A DNA stretch of 16,142 nucleotides from Streptomyces violaceoruber (GCA_000720805.1 JODI01000129.1:1-16142); one strand, 5' to 3'. Counted from the first letter of the stretch, positions 7,695 through 15,228 are shown. The notes: a model not told the origin generated them from the letters alone. Numbers and translations are program-made.

Positions 7695-7710
7695 GTGACA
7701 GAACGGTCAC
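7695..7710. promoter_or_regulatory. Inverted repeat upstream of the tail-anchored HTH gene
   Basis: GTGAC (7695-7699) and GTCAC (7706-7710) flank six bases, about 108 bases upstream of the ATG at 7587. Overlapping it, ACCGT and ACGGT form an alternative pairing. It could be an operator, possibly for the HTH protein itself, but no promoter boxes were placed around it. Confidence 0.25.
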
Positions 7711-7826
7711 TTCCGTGCCACAGCCGACGGACAGCCGTTGAACAGGCGGTTCCCGTGCCGGAGTGTGGATACCACGGCGGCCCGTCCTTGCTCGGGGGAG
7801 AGGACGGGTCGCCGGTTCCGTACTCC

Positions 7827-7862
7827 GGTCAGCCGCTGACCGTGATCAGCCGCTGACCGTGA
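7827..7862. repeat. 17-bp perfect tandem duplication across the DUF3017 stop codon, forming small hairpins
   Basis: TCAGCCGCTGACCGTGA occurs twice head to tail at 7829-7845 and 7846-7862. The TCA at 7846-7848 is the stop codon of the minus-strand DUF3017 gene, so one copy is its last codons and the other lies in the spacer. The outer copy is part of a perfect GGTCAG-CCG-CTGACC hairpin (7827-7841), and the inner copy gives a weaker one. The pair may add some terminator function. Confidence 0.85.
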
Positions 7863-8622
7863 AGTGCAGCGTGTCCTTGAGGAACGGGATCACGAGCCAG
7901 GGGTTCGGCTGCACCATCAGGGCCACCAGCGCTATCGCGGAGCCCAGCACGCCGTACGTGACGATGTCGGTGAAGCGGGAGCGCACGGCGAGCATGCCGA
8001 CGTCCGGCAAGAGCCAGCGCAGGACCCCGCCGGCCAGCAGCGCTATGCCGATCAGCAGAGTGCCGTAACGGAACAGATCGAGGGCGGTCAGCAGCAGCCC
8101 GACTCCGACCGCTCCCAGTACGGCGAGGATCGGCCACTGCCGGGCGGGCGCCGGGGCCTCCCGCGGCGCGGCCCGGCCGCCGCCCTCGGGCCGCGCGGTG
8201 TCCTTGGTGAACAACGGGAACCGCCGCGTGGCTCGACGCGGCCTCCCCTCGGCATCGGGCGCGCTGACGGCGTCCCGCACGTCGATGTCGTCGGGCGCAT
8301 CGATGTCGTCGGGCGCATCGGCGGTGACGGCCGCCTCGACGTCGTCCGGAGCTGTGGTGGGGACGACCGCCTCGGCGTCGTCCGAGGCCGCGGCGGCACC
8401 CGAAGCCACGGTGCCGCCGAGGGGCCGAGGCTCGTCACCGGCCGCGCCGGCACCCGAAGCCACGGTGCCGTCCCCGGCACCCGTGGCTGCGGACGTCCCG
8501 GTGCCGTCGGCGGCTCCAGCGGCGTCACGGGTCCGTATGTCGTCCACGGCCCGGCTGCCACCGGCGTCCTTGACGCCCTCGGCGCGCGGCGTCCCCTCGG
8601 GCCGCCCGCTCTCAGCCGACAC
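7846..8622 (-). CDS. DUF3017 membrane protein with a long disordered N-terminus
   Basis: A 258-residue protein. Residues 1-160 are low-complexity, Ala/Gly/Asp-rich and acidic, with internal repeats: TVASGA twice and DDIDAP followed by a second DDID. The C-terminal part has three hydrophobic helices (about 163-182, 187-205, 219-237) separated by [19 protein letters not shown], which I recognise as the DUF3017 family usually found directly downstream of folD in actinobacteria. It begins with GTG at 8622, 11 bases inside folD, with GGAG four bases upstream, so it is translationally coupled to folD. Molecular function is unknown. The disordered N-terminus is longer than the compact family core requires; a shorter internal start is possible, but the coupled GTG is best supported. 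Confidence 0.85.
   Translation of the reverse strand: MSAESGRPEGTPRAEGVKDAGGSRAVDDIRTRDAAGAADGTGTSAATGAGDGTVASGAGAAGDEPRPLGGTVASGAAAASDDAEAVVPTTAPDDVEAAVTADAPDDIDAPDDIDVRDAVSAPDAEGRPRRATRRFPLFTKDTARPEGGGRAAPREAPAPARQWPILAVLGAVGVGLLLTALDLFRYGTLLIGIALLAGGVLRWLLPDVGMLAVRSRFTDIVTYGVLGSAIALVALMVQPNPWLVIPFLKDTLHFTVSG
8282..8470. repeat. In-frame repeats in the N-terminal region of the DUF3017 gene
   Basis: An 18-bp unit is tandemly repeated at 8282-8299 and 8300-8317. A 23-bp sequence is repeated at 8394-8416 and 8448-8470, period 54 bp. Both periods are multiples of three and keep the reading frame, which fits a tolerant, disordered segment evolving by slippage. Confidence 0.8.
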
Positions 8623-9466
8623 TGCGCTCCGCCGCCTCGACCACGTTGACGAGCAGCTGGGCCCGGGTCATCGGGCCGACGCCGCCGGGGTTGGGGGAGA
8701 TGAAGCCGGCCACCTCGGCCACGTCGGGGTGGACGTCGCCGACGATCTTGCCCTCGGCGCTGCGGGAGACGCCGACGTCGAGGACGGCGGCGCCCGGCTT
8801 CACGTCCTCGGCGCGGATCAGGTGCGCGGAACCGGCCGCGGCGACGATGATGTCGGCGCGCTTGAGGTGCGCCGACAGGTCCCGGGTGCCGGTGTGGCAC
8901 TGGGTGACCGTGGCGTTCTCACTGCGCCGCGTCAGCAGCAGCGGCATCGGCCGGCCGATGGTCACGCCCCGGCCGACGACCACGACCTCGGCGCCCTTGA
9001 TCTCCACGCCGTACTGGCGCAGGAGCGTCAGCACACCGTTCGGGGTGCAGGGCAGGGGGGCGGGCTCGTTGAGGACGAGCCGGCCGAGGTTCATGGGGTG
9101 GAGGCCGTCGGCGTCCTTGTCCGGGTCCATGAGCTCCAGGATCCGGTTCTCGTCGATGCCCTTGGGGAGGGGCAACTGGACGATGTACCCCGTGCAGGCC
9201 GGGTCCTCGTTCAGTTCGCGGACGACCGCCTCGATCTCGTCCTGCGTCGCCGTGGCCGGCAGTTCGCGCTGGATGGAGGCGATACCGACCTGCGCACAGT
9301 CACGGTGCTTGCCGGCGACGTACTTCTGGCTGCCGGGGTCTTCCCCGACGAGGATCGTGCCGAGGCCGGGCGTGACGCCCTTCTCCTTCAGCGCCGCCAC
9401 GCGGGCGGTCAGATCGGACTTGATCGCGGCTGCGGTGGCCTTGCCATCGAGAATCTGGGCGGTCAT
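8612..9466 (-). CDS. folD: Bifunctional 5,10-methylene-THF dehydrogenase / methenyl-THF cyclohydrolase
   Basis: FolD interconverts 5,10-methylene-, methenyl- and 10-formyl-tetrahydrofolate in the cytoplasm, supplying one-carbon units for purine synthesis. The 284-residue protein has the expected length and motifs: the active-site [10 protein letters not shown] with Tyr49 and Lys53, VQLPLPKGI (96-104), DKDADGLHP with Asp120, PCTPNGV (139-145), the cofactor loop [12 protein letters not shown] (162-173) and [10 protein letters not shown] (260-269). The ATG at 9466 has GAGG seven bases upstream. It overlaps the next gene by 11 bases, forming a folD-DUF3017 operon. PurN and PurH, encoded about 5 kb away in this window, consume its 10-formyl-THF product. 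Confidence 0.97.
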   Translation of the reverse strand: MTAQILDGKATAAAIKSDLTARVAALKEKGVTPGLGTILVGEDPGSQKYVAGKHRDCAQVGIASIQRELPATATQDEIEAVVRELNEDPACTGYIVQLPLPKGIDENRILELMDPDKDADGLHPMNLGRLVLNEPAPLPCTPNGVLTLLRQYGVEIKGAEVVVVGRGVTIGRPMPLLLTRRSENATVTQCHTGTRDLSAHLKRADIIVAAAGSAHLIRAEDVKPGAAVLDVGVSRSAEGKIVGDVHPDVAEVAGFISPNPGGVGPMTRAQLLVNVVEAAERSVG

Positions 9467-9558
9467 GGTCCCATCCTCGCGGATGACCCGGTCCCGGTTC
9501 CAATCCGGGGCCCCTGAGAAGGTGCGGGATCCGCCCCGCCGTATCCCCTCACGAGCCC

Positions 9559-9577
9559 CTCATGACCCCGTCATGAG
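9559..9577. promoter_or_regulatory. Inverted repeat upstream of folD (candidate operator)
   Basis: CTCATGA and TCATGAG form 7-bp perfect arms around five bases, 93 bases before the folD start. Position and symmetry suggest a repressor or activator site for folD or the divergent gene. The cognate regulator is unknown. Confidence 0.35.
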
Positions 9578-9760
9578 CCCCTCAAGATCAGCGAGGTTGC
9601 ACTTGCACAACGCCTCCGGAATGCGGCTGGACAAGTGTGACGAAGGTACAGAACGATGACATGTACAGTGCCGCGGGCAGCTCATCGGGGGGACGGCCGC
9701 ATCTGAAGAACCCTCCTCCGTACGATGCCGCCGCGCGTCGTCCCCGCACCTGCATTCAAC

Positions 9761-9766
9761 GGAGGA
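9761..9766 (+). promoter_or_regulatory. Ribosome binding site fixing the start of the four-helix membrane protein
   Basis: GGAGGA lies nine bases before the ATG at 9776. An in-frame ATG at 9725 has no comparable site and would add 17 unconvincing residues, so the downstream start is preferred. Confidence 0.75.
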
Positions 9767-9775
9767 AGAACCGCC

Positions 9776-10342
9776 ATGAGTTACGGCGACCCCAACAACC
9801 CCTACGGCGCCCCCCAGGGCCAGCAGCAGCCCCAGCAGGGCTACGGATACCCGCAGCAGCAGGGCCAGGCACCCGGTTACGGCTACCCCCAGGCCCCGCC
9901 GGTCGGCCAGTCCGCCTACGGCGCCACCGCCCCGATGACCACGATGCCCGGCTCGGTCAGTGCGGCCCGCGTGATGCTGTGGGTCATCGTCGGTCTGCAG
10001 GTCCTCGGCGTGGCCCTGTTCGCGATCTCCGCCGTGGCCGTCGACAAGGCCAAGGACGACGCCGCGTTCGAGCAGTTCGCGGACTACCCGACCGGCGTGC
10101 TGTGGGGCTTCGCGGTGTTCGCGCTGGCCTGGCTGGTGTGGGCGGCCTTCCTGGCGACGAAGTTCACCTCCGGCGGCAACGGCGTGCGCGTCACCATCCT
10201 GGTCTTCGGTGTCATCACCGCGGTCCTCGGTCTGTACCCGTTCACCCTTGTGGGCATCGTTCACCTGGTGCTCGGCATCCTGATCGCCGTCTTCGCCGGC
10301 AACTCCAAGGGCAAGGCCTGGTTCAACCGCCCGCGCTACTGA
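9776..10342 (+). CDS. Four-helix membrane protein with Gln/Pro/Gly/Tyr-rich N-terminus
   Basis: A 188-residue protein of unknown function. Residues 1-57 are low-complexity, with repeated GYGYPQ-type motifs starting MSYGDPNNPYGAPQGQ, an actinobacterial membrane-protein style that can mediate protein contacts or phase separation. Four hydrophobic segments follow at about 64-86, 105-128, 137-154 and 156-175, with a short charged loop DKAKDDAAFEQFADY (90-104) between the first two. The short basic C-terminus (KGKAWFNRPRY) suggests that both ends are cytoplasmic. The ATG at 9776 is chosen for its GGAGGA site. It is monocistronic, followed by a hairpin terminator, and divergent from folD. The helix pattern recalls small DUF4190-like proteins, but I cannot assign a family with confidence. 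Confidence 0.85.
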   Translation: MSYGDPNNPYGAPQGQQQPQQGYGYPQQQGQAPGYGYPQAPPVGQSAYGATAPMTTMPGSVSAARVMLWVIVGLQVLGVALFAISAVAVDKAKDDAAFEQFADYPTGVLWGFAVFALAWLVWAAFLATKFTSGGNGVRVTILVFGVITAVLGLYPFTLVGIVHLVLGILIAVFAGNSKGKAWFNRPRY

Positions 10343-10383
10343 ACGCGCCGGGGCGACTGAACAGTTCGCGCCATTCCTGCCCA

Positions 10384-10421
10384 AGGGCCGTGTCTCACCC
10401 GCACGAGGGGGACACGGCCCT
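10384..10421 (+). terminator. Terminator after the four-helix membrane protein gene
   Basis: AGGGCCGTGTC (10384-10394) pairs perfectly with GACACGGCCCT (10411-10421): an 11-bp stem and 16-base loop starting 41 bases past the stop codon. It separates the gene from the FHA-kinase operon, whose possible promoter boxes (GGGACA at 10409-10414, TACTCT at 10434-10439, spacing 19) start inside its right arm. Confidence 0.8.
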
Positions 10422-10474
10422 GGTGCGTCGCCCTACTCTGACCTCTGTAGCCGTCAGGCACGGGGAGACGCACC

Positions 10475-11221
10475 TTGTACAGCATCATCGTGGTACCTCC
10501 GCCGACCACGGAGGCCGAACCCGCCCGCACCAGGCGGCAGCTCGCGCCCGGCGAGCGGCTGACCTTCGGCCGCTCCGAACGCGACAACGACCTGATCGTT
10601 CCCCATGACGGGGTCTCCCGCAGAGCGGGCGCGATCAGCGCACAGGGCGCCTTCTGGACCCTGAGCAACCTCTGCGCCCACCAGACGTACGTGGTGGAGA
10701 ACCCGGAGGGCGCCGGCGAGCACATCAAGGTCGGGCCGGGACGGCTGGACGCGCCGGTGCCGTTCGAGTTCTCGCGGATCGTGCTGCCCGCCGCGGGCGA
10801 CCTGCTGGCGATCGACGTGTGGGCGCCGCGCCACGACTACCTGCGCACCGAGGGGGGCCTCGACGGCGACACCACCGCGCCCGCCTTCTCCGTCGACCGC
10901 AGCAAACGCTACTTTGCGGTCCTCGCCGCACTGTGCGAGCCACGGCTGCGCGGTGCACCGCACGCCCCGCTGCCCACGGTCGACCAGGTCGTGGACCGGC
11001 TGCGCCCCAACTGGCCGGCGGCGTCCCGGACCTCCGTCCAGTGGAACATCGACTACCTGGCCGTCAAGCTGCGCCTCAAGCCCGGCCCGGAGAGCGCGGA
11101 GCCGGGCGCCCGGCTCAACGGCAAGAAGGAGTCCCTGGTGTCCCTGGCGCTCCGCTTCGACCTGGTACGCGAGGACGATCTCAGCGTCCTGACGGCGGCG
11201 GCCCCCCGGAGGCCACGGTGA
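10475..11221 (+). CDS. Divergent FHA-domain protein with a C-terminal winged-helix-like region
   Basis: A 248-residue protein. Residues 1-115 resemble an FHA (phosphothreonine-binding) fold: strand IIVVPPP, then LTFGRSERDNDLIV with the key Gly32-Arg33, then GVSRRAGAI in which Ser48 is kept but the usual His of SRxHA is Ala51. The usual NGT turn reads HQT (69-71). Residues about 142-240 are mostly helical and basic (TVDQVVDRLRPNWP, SVQWNIDYLAVKLRL) and look like a winged helix, as in other actinobacterial FHA proteins; DNA binding is inference. The start is TTG at 10475, with GGGGAG seven bases upstream; later starts would remove the first FHA strand. The stop overlaps the kinase GTG as GTGA, so the two proteins are probably made together and may act as partners. 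Confidence 0.8.
   Translation: MYSIIVVPPPTTEAEPARTRRQLAPGERLTFGRSERDNDLIVPHDGVSRRAGAISAQGAFWTLSNLCAHQTYVVENPEGAGEHIKVGPGRLDAPVPFEFSRIVLPAAGDLLAIDVWAPRHDYLRTEGGLDGDTTAPAFSVDRSKRYFAVLAALCEPRLRGAPHAPLPTVDQVVDRLRPNWPAASRTSVQWNIDYLAVKLRLKPGPESAEPGARLNGKKESLVSLALRFDLVREDDLSVLTAAAPRRPR
11208..11221 (+). promoter_or_regulatory. GGAGG and GTGA overlap coupling the FHA gene to the kinase gene
   Basis: GGAGG (11208-11212) lies five bases before GTG (11218-11220), whose last two bases start the TGA stop of the FHA gene. This is a textbook arrangement for coupled translation and fixes the kinase start, although the same frame is open further upstream. Confidence 0.85.
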
Positions 11222-12837
11222 CCGAGCCGTACGCCGTGCCGGTGCCCCGGGGATACCGGGTCGGCGCCTGGGAGGTGCGCGAGCCGATCGCGACCGGCGC
11301 GTTCGGAAGCGTGTACGAGGCCCGGCGCACGGAGGACGCGGGAGACACGGGAGGCGGGGAGGGTGCGGAAGGTACGCCGGCCACGCGGGAGTTACCGCGC
11401 ACGGCTGCCCTGAAGTTCCTGCCCACCGGCACCGGCACCCCCAGACAACTGACCCACCTGCGCGAACTCATCGAGCGTGAGGTCGAGTTGCTGCGCCGGC
11501 TCAGCCGCCCACGCCTGATCCGGATGTACGACACCCTGACCGTCGACGACCCCGAGCGGCCCGCCCTCGACGGTGCCACGGTCCTCGTACTGGAGAAGGC
11601 GGAACGCTCGCTGTCCGCCCTTCTCGCCGCCTCGCCCCGGCCCGCCGCCGGGCCCGCGCTGCTCGCGCAGATCTGCGAGGGGCTGGCCCAGCTGCATCGC
11701 GCGGGCTGGGTGCACGGAGACCTGAAACCGGCCAACGTGCTGCTGATGAAGGACGGTTCGGCGCGGCTGGCCGACTTCAACATGGCCGCGGAGCTGGAGG
11801 GGACGCACGCGTACACCCCGGCGTTCTCCACGCCCGACTACACCCCGCCGGAACTGCTCTGGTCGGAGATCGGCGAACGTGGGCGCCGGATCCGCCCGTC
11901 CGCCGACGTCTGGGCCTTCGGTGTTCTCGCGCATCTCGTCCTCACCGCCTCCTTCCCGCTGCCCGGCGGCACCCCGACGGCCCGCCGCGACGCGGCCGCC
12001 GCGTACGCCCGCGGCACCGACGAACTGCGGCTGTCGCCCGAACTGCCGGACGCGTGGCGGCAGATCCTGCAGGACTGCCTCACCCGCACGCACGCGGACC
12101 GCATCACCACCGAGACCCTGCTGCGCCGGGTCGAGGCCGCCGCGGGCACCGGCCGCTCGCCCCGACCGCTCCGGCTCGCACGCCGTACGGCCGTCCTGTC
12201 CGCCGTGACCGCCACGGTCGCGGTGGCCGCGCTCGGCTACGGCGTCTCCCTCTGGTCGGACACCGGCGGCAAGGCCGACGCCGGTGCCGCCGGCAAGGGC
12301 GGAGGGAAGGTCTCCGCCGCCAGCAGCGCCCAGAACGTCACGTCCGCCGGTTACGGGGCGTCCGAACTCCGCACGGACAAGGGCGTCCCCGTGAAGTACC
12401 GCAAACTGATCGTGGATTCGGCCCACAACTGCGCTCAGCCTGAGGTCACCCCCGCCCTCATCGCCGCGATGCTCAAGGCGGAGAGCAACTTCGACCCGGA
12501 TCTCTCCGACCCGGCCAACGGCGAGTACGGCATCGCCCGCTGGACCCCGAACATCCTGCGCTGGTGGGTCCGCAGCGACGGTGTCCCCGCGGAGGAGACC
12601 CCCCGTCCTCCCCTCACCCCCGAACAGTCCATTCCCGCCGTCGGCCGCTACCTCTGCGGCATCGAGCCGCTGCTGAAGTCCGACCTGCCGGGCGACCGAC
12701 GGGTGCTGCTCGCCGCCTCGTACCGGACGTCCTACAAGAAGGTGAACGCCGCGAACGGCGCTCCCCCGAAGGCTCGCGCCTACGCCGTCCGCGTCGCTCA
12801 CTACCTCAAGGAGTACACGCCCCCCGGCAAGAAGTGA
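11218..12837 (+). CDS. Transmembrane Ser/Thr protein kinase with an extracytoplasmic transglycosylase-like (SLT) domain
   Basis: A 539-residue protein. The kinase domain (about 14-310) has a glycine loop GAFGSVY (27-33), the ATP lysine in AALKF (Lys66), catalytic loop HGDLKPANVLL (166-176, HGD rather than HRD), metal loop DFN rather than DFG (186-188), PPE at 210-212 and SADVWAFGVL (228-237). A transmembrane helix follows at about 324-346, then a Gly/Ser linker. Residues about 390-535 look like a lytic transglycosylase SLT fold: PALIAAMLKAESNFDPDL with the probable catalytic Glu422, GEYGIARWTP (435-444) in place of the family's GxxGIxQ..P, and a final helical block ending ARAYAVRVAHYL. The outside domain could cut or only bind peptidoglycan. 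GTG start with GGAGG; coupled to the FHA gene upstream. Kinase activity and the role of the SLT domain are inferred from motifs. Confidence 0.88.
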   Translation: MTEPYAVPVPRGYRVGAWEVREPIATGAFGSVYEARRTEDAGDTGGGEGAEGTPATRELPRTAALKFLPTGTGTPRQLTHLRELIEREVELLRRLSRPRLIRMYDTLTVDDPERPALDGATVLVLEKAERSLSALLAASPRPAAGPALLAQICEGLAQLHRAGWVHGDLKPANVLLMKDGSARLADFNMAAELEGTHAYTPAFSTPDYTPPELLWSEIGERGRRIRPSADVWAFGVLAHLVLTASFPLPGGTPTARRDAAAAYARGTDELRLSPELPDAWRQILQDCLTRTHADRITTETLLRRVEAAAGTGRSPRPLRLARRTAVLSAVTATVAVAALGYGVSLWSDTGGKADAGAAGKGGGKVSAASSAQNVTSAGYGASELRTDKGVPVKYRKLIVDSAHNCAQPEVTPALIAAMLKAESNFDPDLSDPANGEYGIARWTPNILRWWVRSDGVPAEETPRPPLTPEQSIPAVGRYLCGIEPLLKSDLPGDRRVLLAASYRTSYKKVNAANGAPPKARAYAVRVAHYLKEYTPPGKK

Positions 12838-12892
12838 CCCTGAGACTTCCGAGGTACGCCGCCGGCCCCGCCGATGGCAGCCTGGTCCCCCG

Positions 12893-12932
12893 GGCGGCCT
12901 CCGACTCACTCGGGGGAGAGCCGGAGGCCGCC
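12893..12932. terminator. Bidirectional terminator between the kinase gene and purH
   Basis: GGCGGCCTCCG (12893-12903) pairs perfectly with CGGAGGCCGCC (12922-12932), an 11-bp stem with an 18-base loop, midway between the convergent 3' ends at 12837 and 12990. It can serve both transcripts. Confidence 0.8.
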
Positions 12933-12989
12933 TCACGCTCCGGGCCGTCCGCAGCTCGGCCGACCATGTGCCGCGGACACACCCGCCGC

Positions 12990-14558
12990 CTAGTGGAAGA
13001 AGTGCCGCGTCCCCGTGAAGTACATGGTGACGCCGGCCTTCTTCGCGGCCTCGACGACCAGTTCGTCGCGGACCGAACCGCCGGGCTGGACCACGGCCTT
13101 CACGCCGGCCTCGACGAGGATCTCCAGGCCGTCCGGGAAGGGGAAGAACGCGTCCGAGGCGGCGTACGACCCCTGCGCGCGCTCGGCGCCCGCCCGCTCC
13201 ACGGCGAGCTTCGCGGAGTCGACGCGGTTGACCTGCCCCATGCCGACGCCGACCGAGGCGCCGTCCTTGGCGAGGAGGATCGCGTTGGACTTCACGGCAC
13301 GGCAGGCCTTCCAGGCGAAGGCGAGGTCCGTCAGCTCGTCGGGGCTCAGCGCCTCGCCGGTCGCCAGGGTCCAGTTGGCCGGGTCGTCGCCCTCGGCCTG
13401 GAGACGGTCGGCGACCTGGAGGAGGGCGCCGCCGTCGATCGGCTTGACGTCGACGGGGTGCGCGGGGCCGTCGGCGCAGCGCAGCACGCGGATGTTCTTC
13501 TTCCTGGCGAGGGCCTCCAGCGCGCCGTCCTCGTAGCCGGGCGCGACGATGACCTCGGTGAAGATCTCGGCGACCTGCTCGGCCATCTCCTTGCTGACCG
13601 GCCGGTTGACGGCGATCACGCCGCCGAACGCGGACAGCGGGTCGCAGGCGTGCGCCTTGCGGTGCGCCTCGGCGACGTCGGCGCCGATCGCGATGCCGCA
13701 CGGGTTGGCGTGCTTGATGATCGCGACACACGGCTCGGCGTGGTCGTACGCGGCACGGCGGGCGGCGTCCGTGTCCGCGTAGTTGTTGTACGACATCTCC
13801 TTGCCGTGCAGCTGCTCGGCCTCCGCCAGGCCGCCCGTGCCCGCGGTGTACAGGGCGGCGGGCTGGTGCGGGTTCTCGCCGTAGCGCAGGGTGTGCGCGC
13901 GCTCCAGGCTGGTGGCGAGGAAGGAGGGGAACGGCGAGTCGTCGGCGGGCGCGTAGACGGAGGCGAACCAGGAGGAGACCGCGATGTCGTACTCGGCGGT
14001 GTGCCGGAACGCCTCGGCGGCCAGCCGCTTGCGGGTGCCGAGATCGAAGCCGCCGTCCTGGACCGCGGCGAGGACGTCGCCGTAGCGGGCGGGGCTGGTG
14101 ACGACCGCGACCGACGGGTGGTTCTTGGCGGCGGCGCGCACCATGGACGGCCCGCCGATGTCGATCTGCTCCACGCACTCGTCCGGCGAGGCACCGGAGG
14201 CGACGGTCTCGCGGAACGGGTAGAGGTTGACGACCACGAGGTCGAAGGGCTCCACACCCAGTTCCTGCAGCTGCTGCCGGTGGTCCTCGAGCCGCAGGTC
14301 GGCGAGGATGCCGGCGTGCACCTTGGGGTGCAGGGTCTTGACGCGGCCGTCCAGGCACTCGGGGAACCCGGTGAGGTCCTCGACCTTGGTGACGGGGACG
14401 CCGGCGGAGGCGATCTTCGCGGCCGTGGACCCGGTGGAGACGAGCTCCACGCCCGCCTCGTGCAGCCCGCGCGCGAGGTCTTCCAGTCCGGTCTTGTCGT
14501 AGACGCTGACGAGCGCGCGACGGATGGCCCGCTTGTTGCTCTCGGCGGTGGCGGTCAC
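12990..14558 (-). CDS. purH: Bifunctional AICAR transformylase / IMP cyclohydrolase
   Basis: PurH performs the last two steps of IMP synthesis: it formylates AICAR using 10-formyl-THF, then closes the ring. The 522-residue protein has the N-terminal MGS-like cyclohydrolase domain (about 12-150: STGSTA, then [17 protein letters not shown] at 69-85, then [15 protein letters not shown]). The C-terminal transformylase domain has RYGENPHQ (225-232), the catalytic Lys-His in IKHANPCG (282-283), LSAFGG, GMGQVNR (439-445), SDAFFPFPD (468-476) and the terminal TGTRHFFH. Length and motifs are complete. The start is GTG at 14558, which overlaps the purN TGA as GTGA; only a weak AAAGG precedes it, so translation is probably coupled to purN. 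Confidence 0.97.
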   Translation of the reverse strand: MTATAESNKRAIRRALVSVYDKTGLEDLARGLHEAGVELVSTGSTAAKIASAGVPVTKVEDLTGFPECLDGRVKTLHPKVHAGILADLRLEDHRQQLQELGVEPFDLVVVNLYPFRETVASGASPDECVEQIDIGGPSMVRAAAKNHPSVAVVTSPARYGDVLAAVQDGGFDLGTRKRLAAEAFRHTAEYDIAVSSWFASVYAPADDSPFPSFLATSLERAHTLRYGENPHQPAALYTAGTGGLAEAEQLHGKEMSYNNYADTDAARRAAYDHAEPCVAIIKHANPCGIAIGADVAEAHRKAHACDPLSAFGGVIAVNRPVSKEMAEQVAEIFTEVIVAPGYEDGALEALARKKNIRVLRCADGPAHPVDVKPIDGGALLQVADRLQAEGDDPANWTLATGEALSPDELTDLAFAWKACRAVKSNAILLAKDGASVGVGMGQVNRVDSAKLAVERAGAERAQGSYAASDAFFPFPDGLEILVEAGVKAVVQPGGSVRDELVVEAAKKAGVTMYFTGTRHFFH

Positions 14559-15184
14559 TGGATAACTACCTTTCGTCCCTCAATGCGGTAGCCGTTGCGG
14601 GCGAGGCGCCCCACGACCTCGACGAGCAGCCTTCGCTCGACTTCCTTGATGCGCTCGTGCAGAGCGCTCTCGTCGTCCTCGTCCCGGATCTCGACCACGC
14701 CCTGGGCGATGATCGGGCCGGTGTCGACGCCGTCGTCGACGAAGTGGACGGTGCAGCCGGTGACTCGGGCGCCGTACGCGAGCGCGTCACGGACGCCGTG
14801 GGCGCCGGGAAAACTGGGCAGCAGCGCGGGGTGGGTGTTGACGAACCGCCCGCCGAAGCGGGCCAGGAACTCCCTGCCCACGATCTTCATGAACCCGGCG
14901 GAGACCACCAGGTCGGGTTCGTGGGCGGCGGTCGCCTCGGCGAGGGCGGCGTCCCACTCCTCGCGCGTCCCGTAGTCCTTGACCTTCCGCACGAAGGTGG
15001 GGATCCCGGCGCGCTCGGCCCGCGCGAGCCCCTCGATGCCCTCCCGGTCGGCGCCCACGGCCACGATCTCGGCGCCGTACGCCTCGACGCCGACGGTCTC
15101 GATGGTGTCGAGCAGCGCCTGGAGGTTCGTACCGGATCCGGAGACCAGCACGACAAGGCGCTTGGCCACGGGCTTGGCGGCCAC
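14555..15184 (-). CDS. purN: Phosphoribosylglycinamide formyltransferase (GAR transformylase)
   Basis: PurN transfers the formyl group of 10-formyl-THF to GAR, the third step of purine synthesis. From the GTG at 15184 it has 209 residues, the usual size. Motifs: phosphate-binding [12 protein letters not shown] (14-25), SAGFMKIVG (95-103), the active-site [14 protein letters not shown] with Asn116 and His118, and [12 protein letters not shown] with Asp154. The frame is open to 15322 (including an ATG at 15232), but the extra residues are Pro/Arg-rich and absent from the family, while GTG 15184 begins the typical [17 protein letters not shown] and has AAAGG about ten bases upstream. First gene of the purN-purH operon. 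Confidence 0.93.
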   Translation of the reverse strand: MAAKPVAKRLVVLVSGSGTNLQALLDTIETVGVEAYGAEIVAVGADREGIEGLARAERAGIPTFVRKVKDYGTREEWDAALAEATAAHEPDLVVSAGFMKIVGREFLARFGGRFVNTHPALLPSFPGAHGVRDALAYGARVTGCTVHFVDDGVDTGPIIAQGVVEIRDEDDESALHERIKEVERRLLVEVVGRLARNGYRIEGRKVVIQ

Positions 15185-15228
15185 GGCGGGGGCCCTTTCT
15201 CGGGGGTGCGTCGGTGCGGGCGGCCTGT

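Larger units (their letters stand above)
9467..9775. other. Divergent control region between folD and the four-helix membrane protein gene
   Basis: About 309 bases without a supportable gene. On the folD side is a perfect inverted repeat CTCATGA-CCCCG-TCATGAG (9559-9577), within a 22-bp-period direct repeat of GAGCCCCTCA (9553-9562 and 9575-9584). TTGCAC is repeated head to tail at 9597-9608. On the other side TGGACA (9628-9633) and AACGAT (9652-9657) are 18 bases apart and could be a weak plus-strand promoter. No riboswitch motif was recognised. Confidence 0.5.

Noticed and set aside
7588..7710. N-terminal 41-residue extension of the tail-anchored HTH protein
   Set aside because: The internal ATG at 7587 has an ideal GGAGG and aligns with the N-terminus of the paralogue; the extension is Pro/Glu-rich and has no match there.
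9467..9600. ZTP (pfl-type) riboswitch upstream of folD
   Set aside because: Such riboswitches often precede folD or purH, so I looked on the minus strand for the GGUCGUG...CUGG core and pseudoknot here and upstream of purN. Only loose GGGGTCATGAGGGG-like sequence was present, without the core.
10819..11217. N-terminal extension of the kinase frame upstream of the GTG at 11218
   Set aside because: It overlaps the FHA gene in another frame and encodes Arg/Pro-rich sequence. The GGAGG-GTGA junction and the kinase domain beginning right after the GTG support the shorter start.
12961..12990. A possible small gene between the kinase gene and purH
   Set aside because: The 152-base convergent spacer is fully explained by the two 3' ends and a strong terminator hairpin; no start with a ribosome site was seen.
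11392..14358. A very long open frame on the minus strand spanning the kinase gene and purH
   Set aside because: It is antisense to the kinase and out of frame with purH, Arg/Pro/Gly-rich with no domain, and crosses a terminator. Both overlapped genes have full catalytic motifs, so this is a GC-bias shadow.
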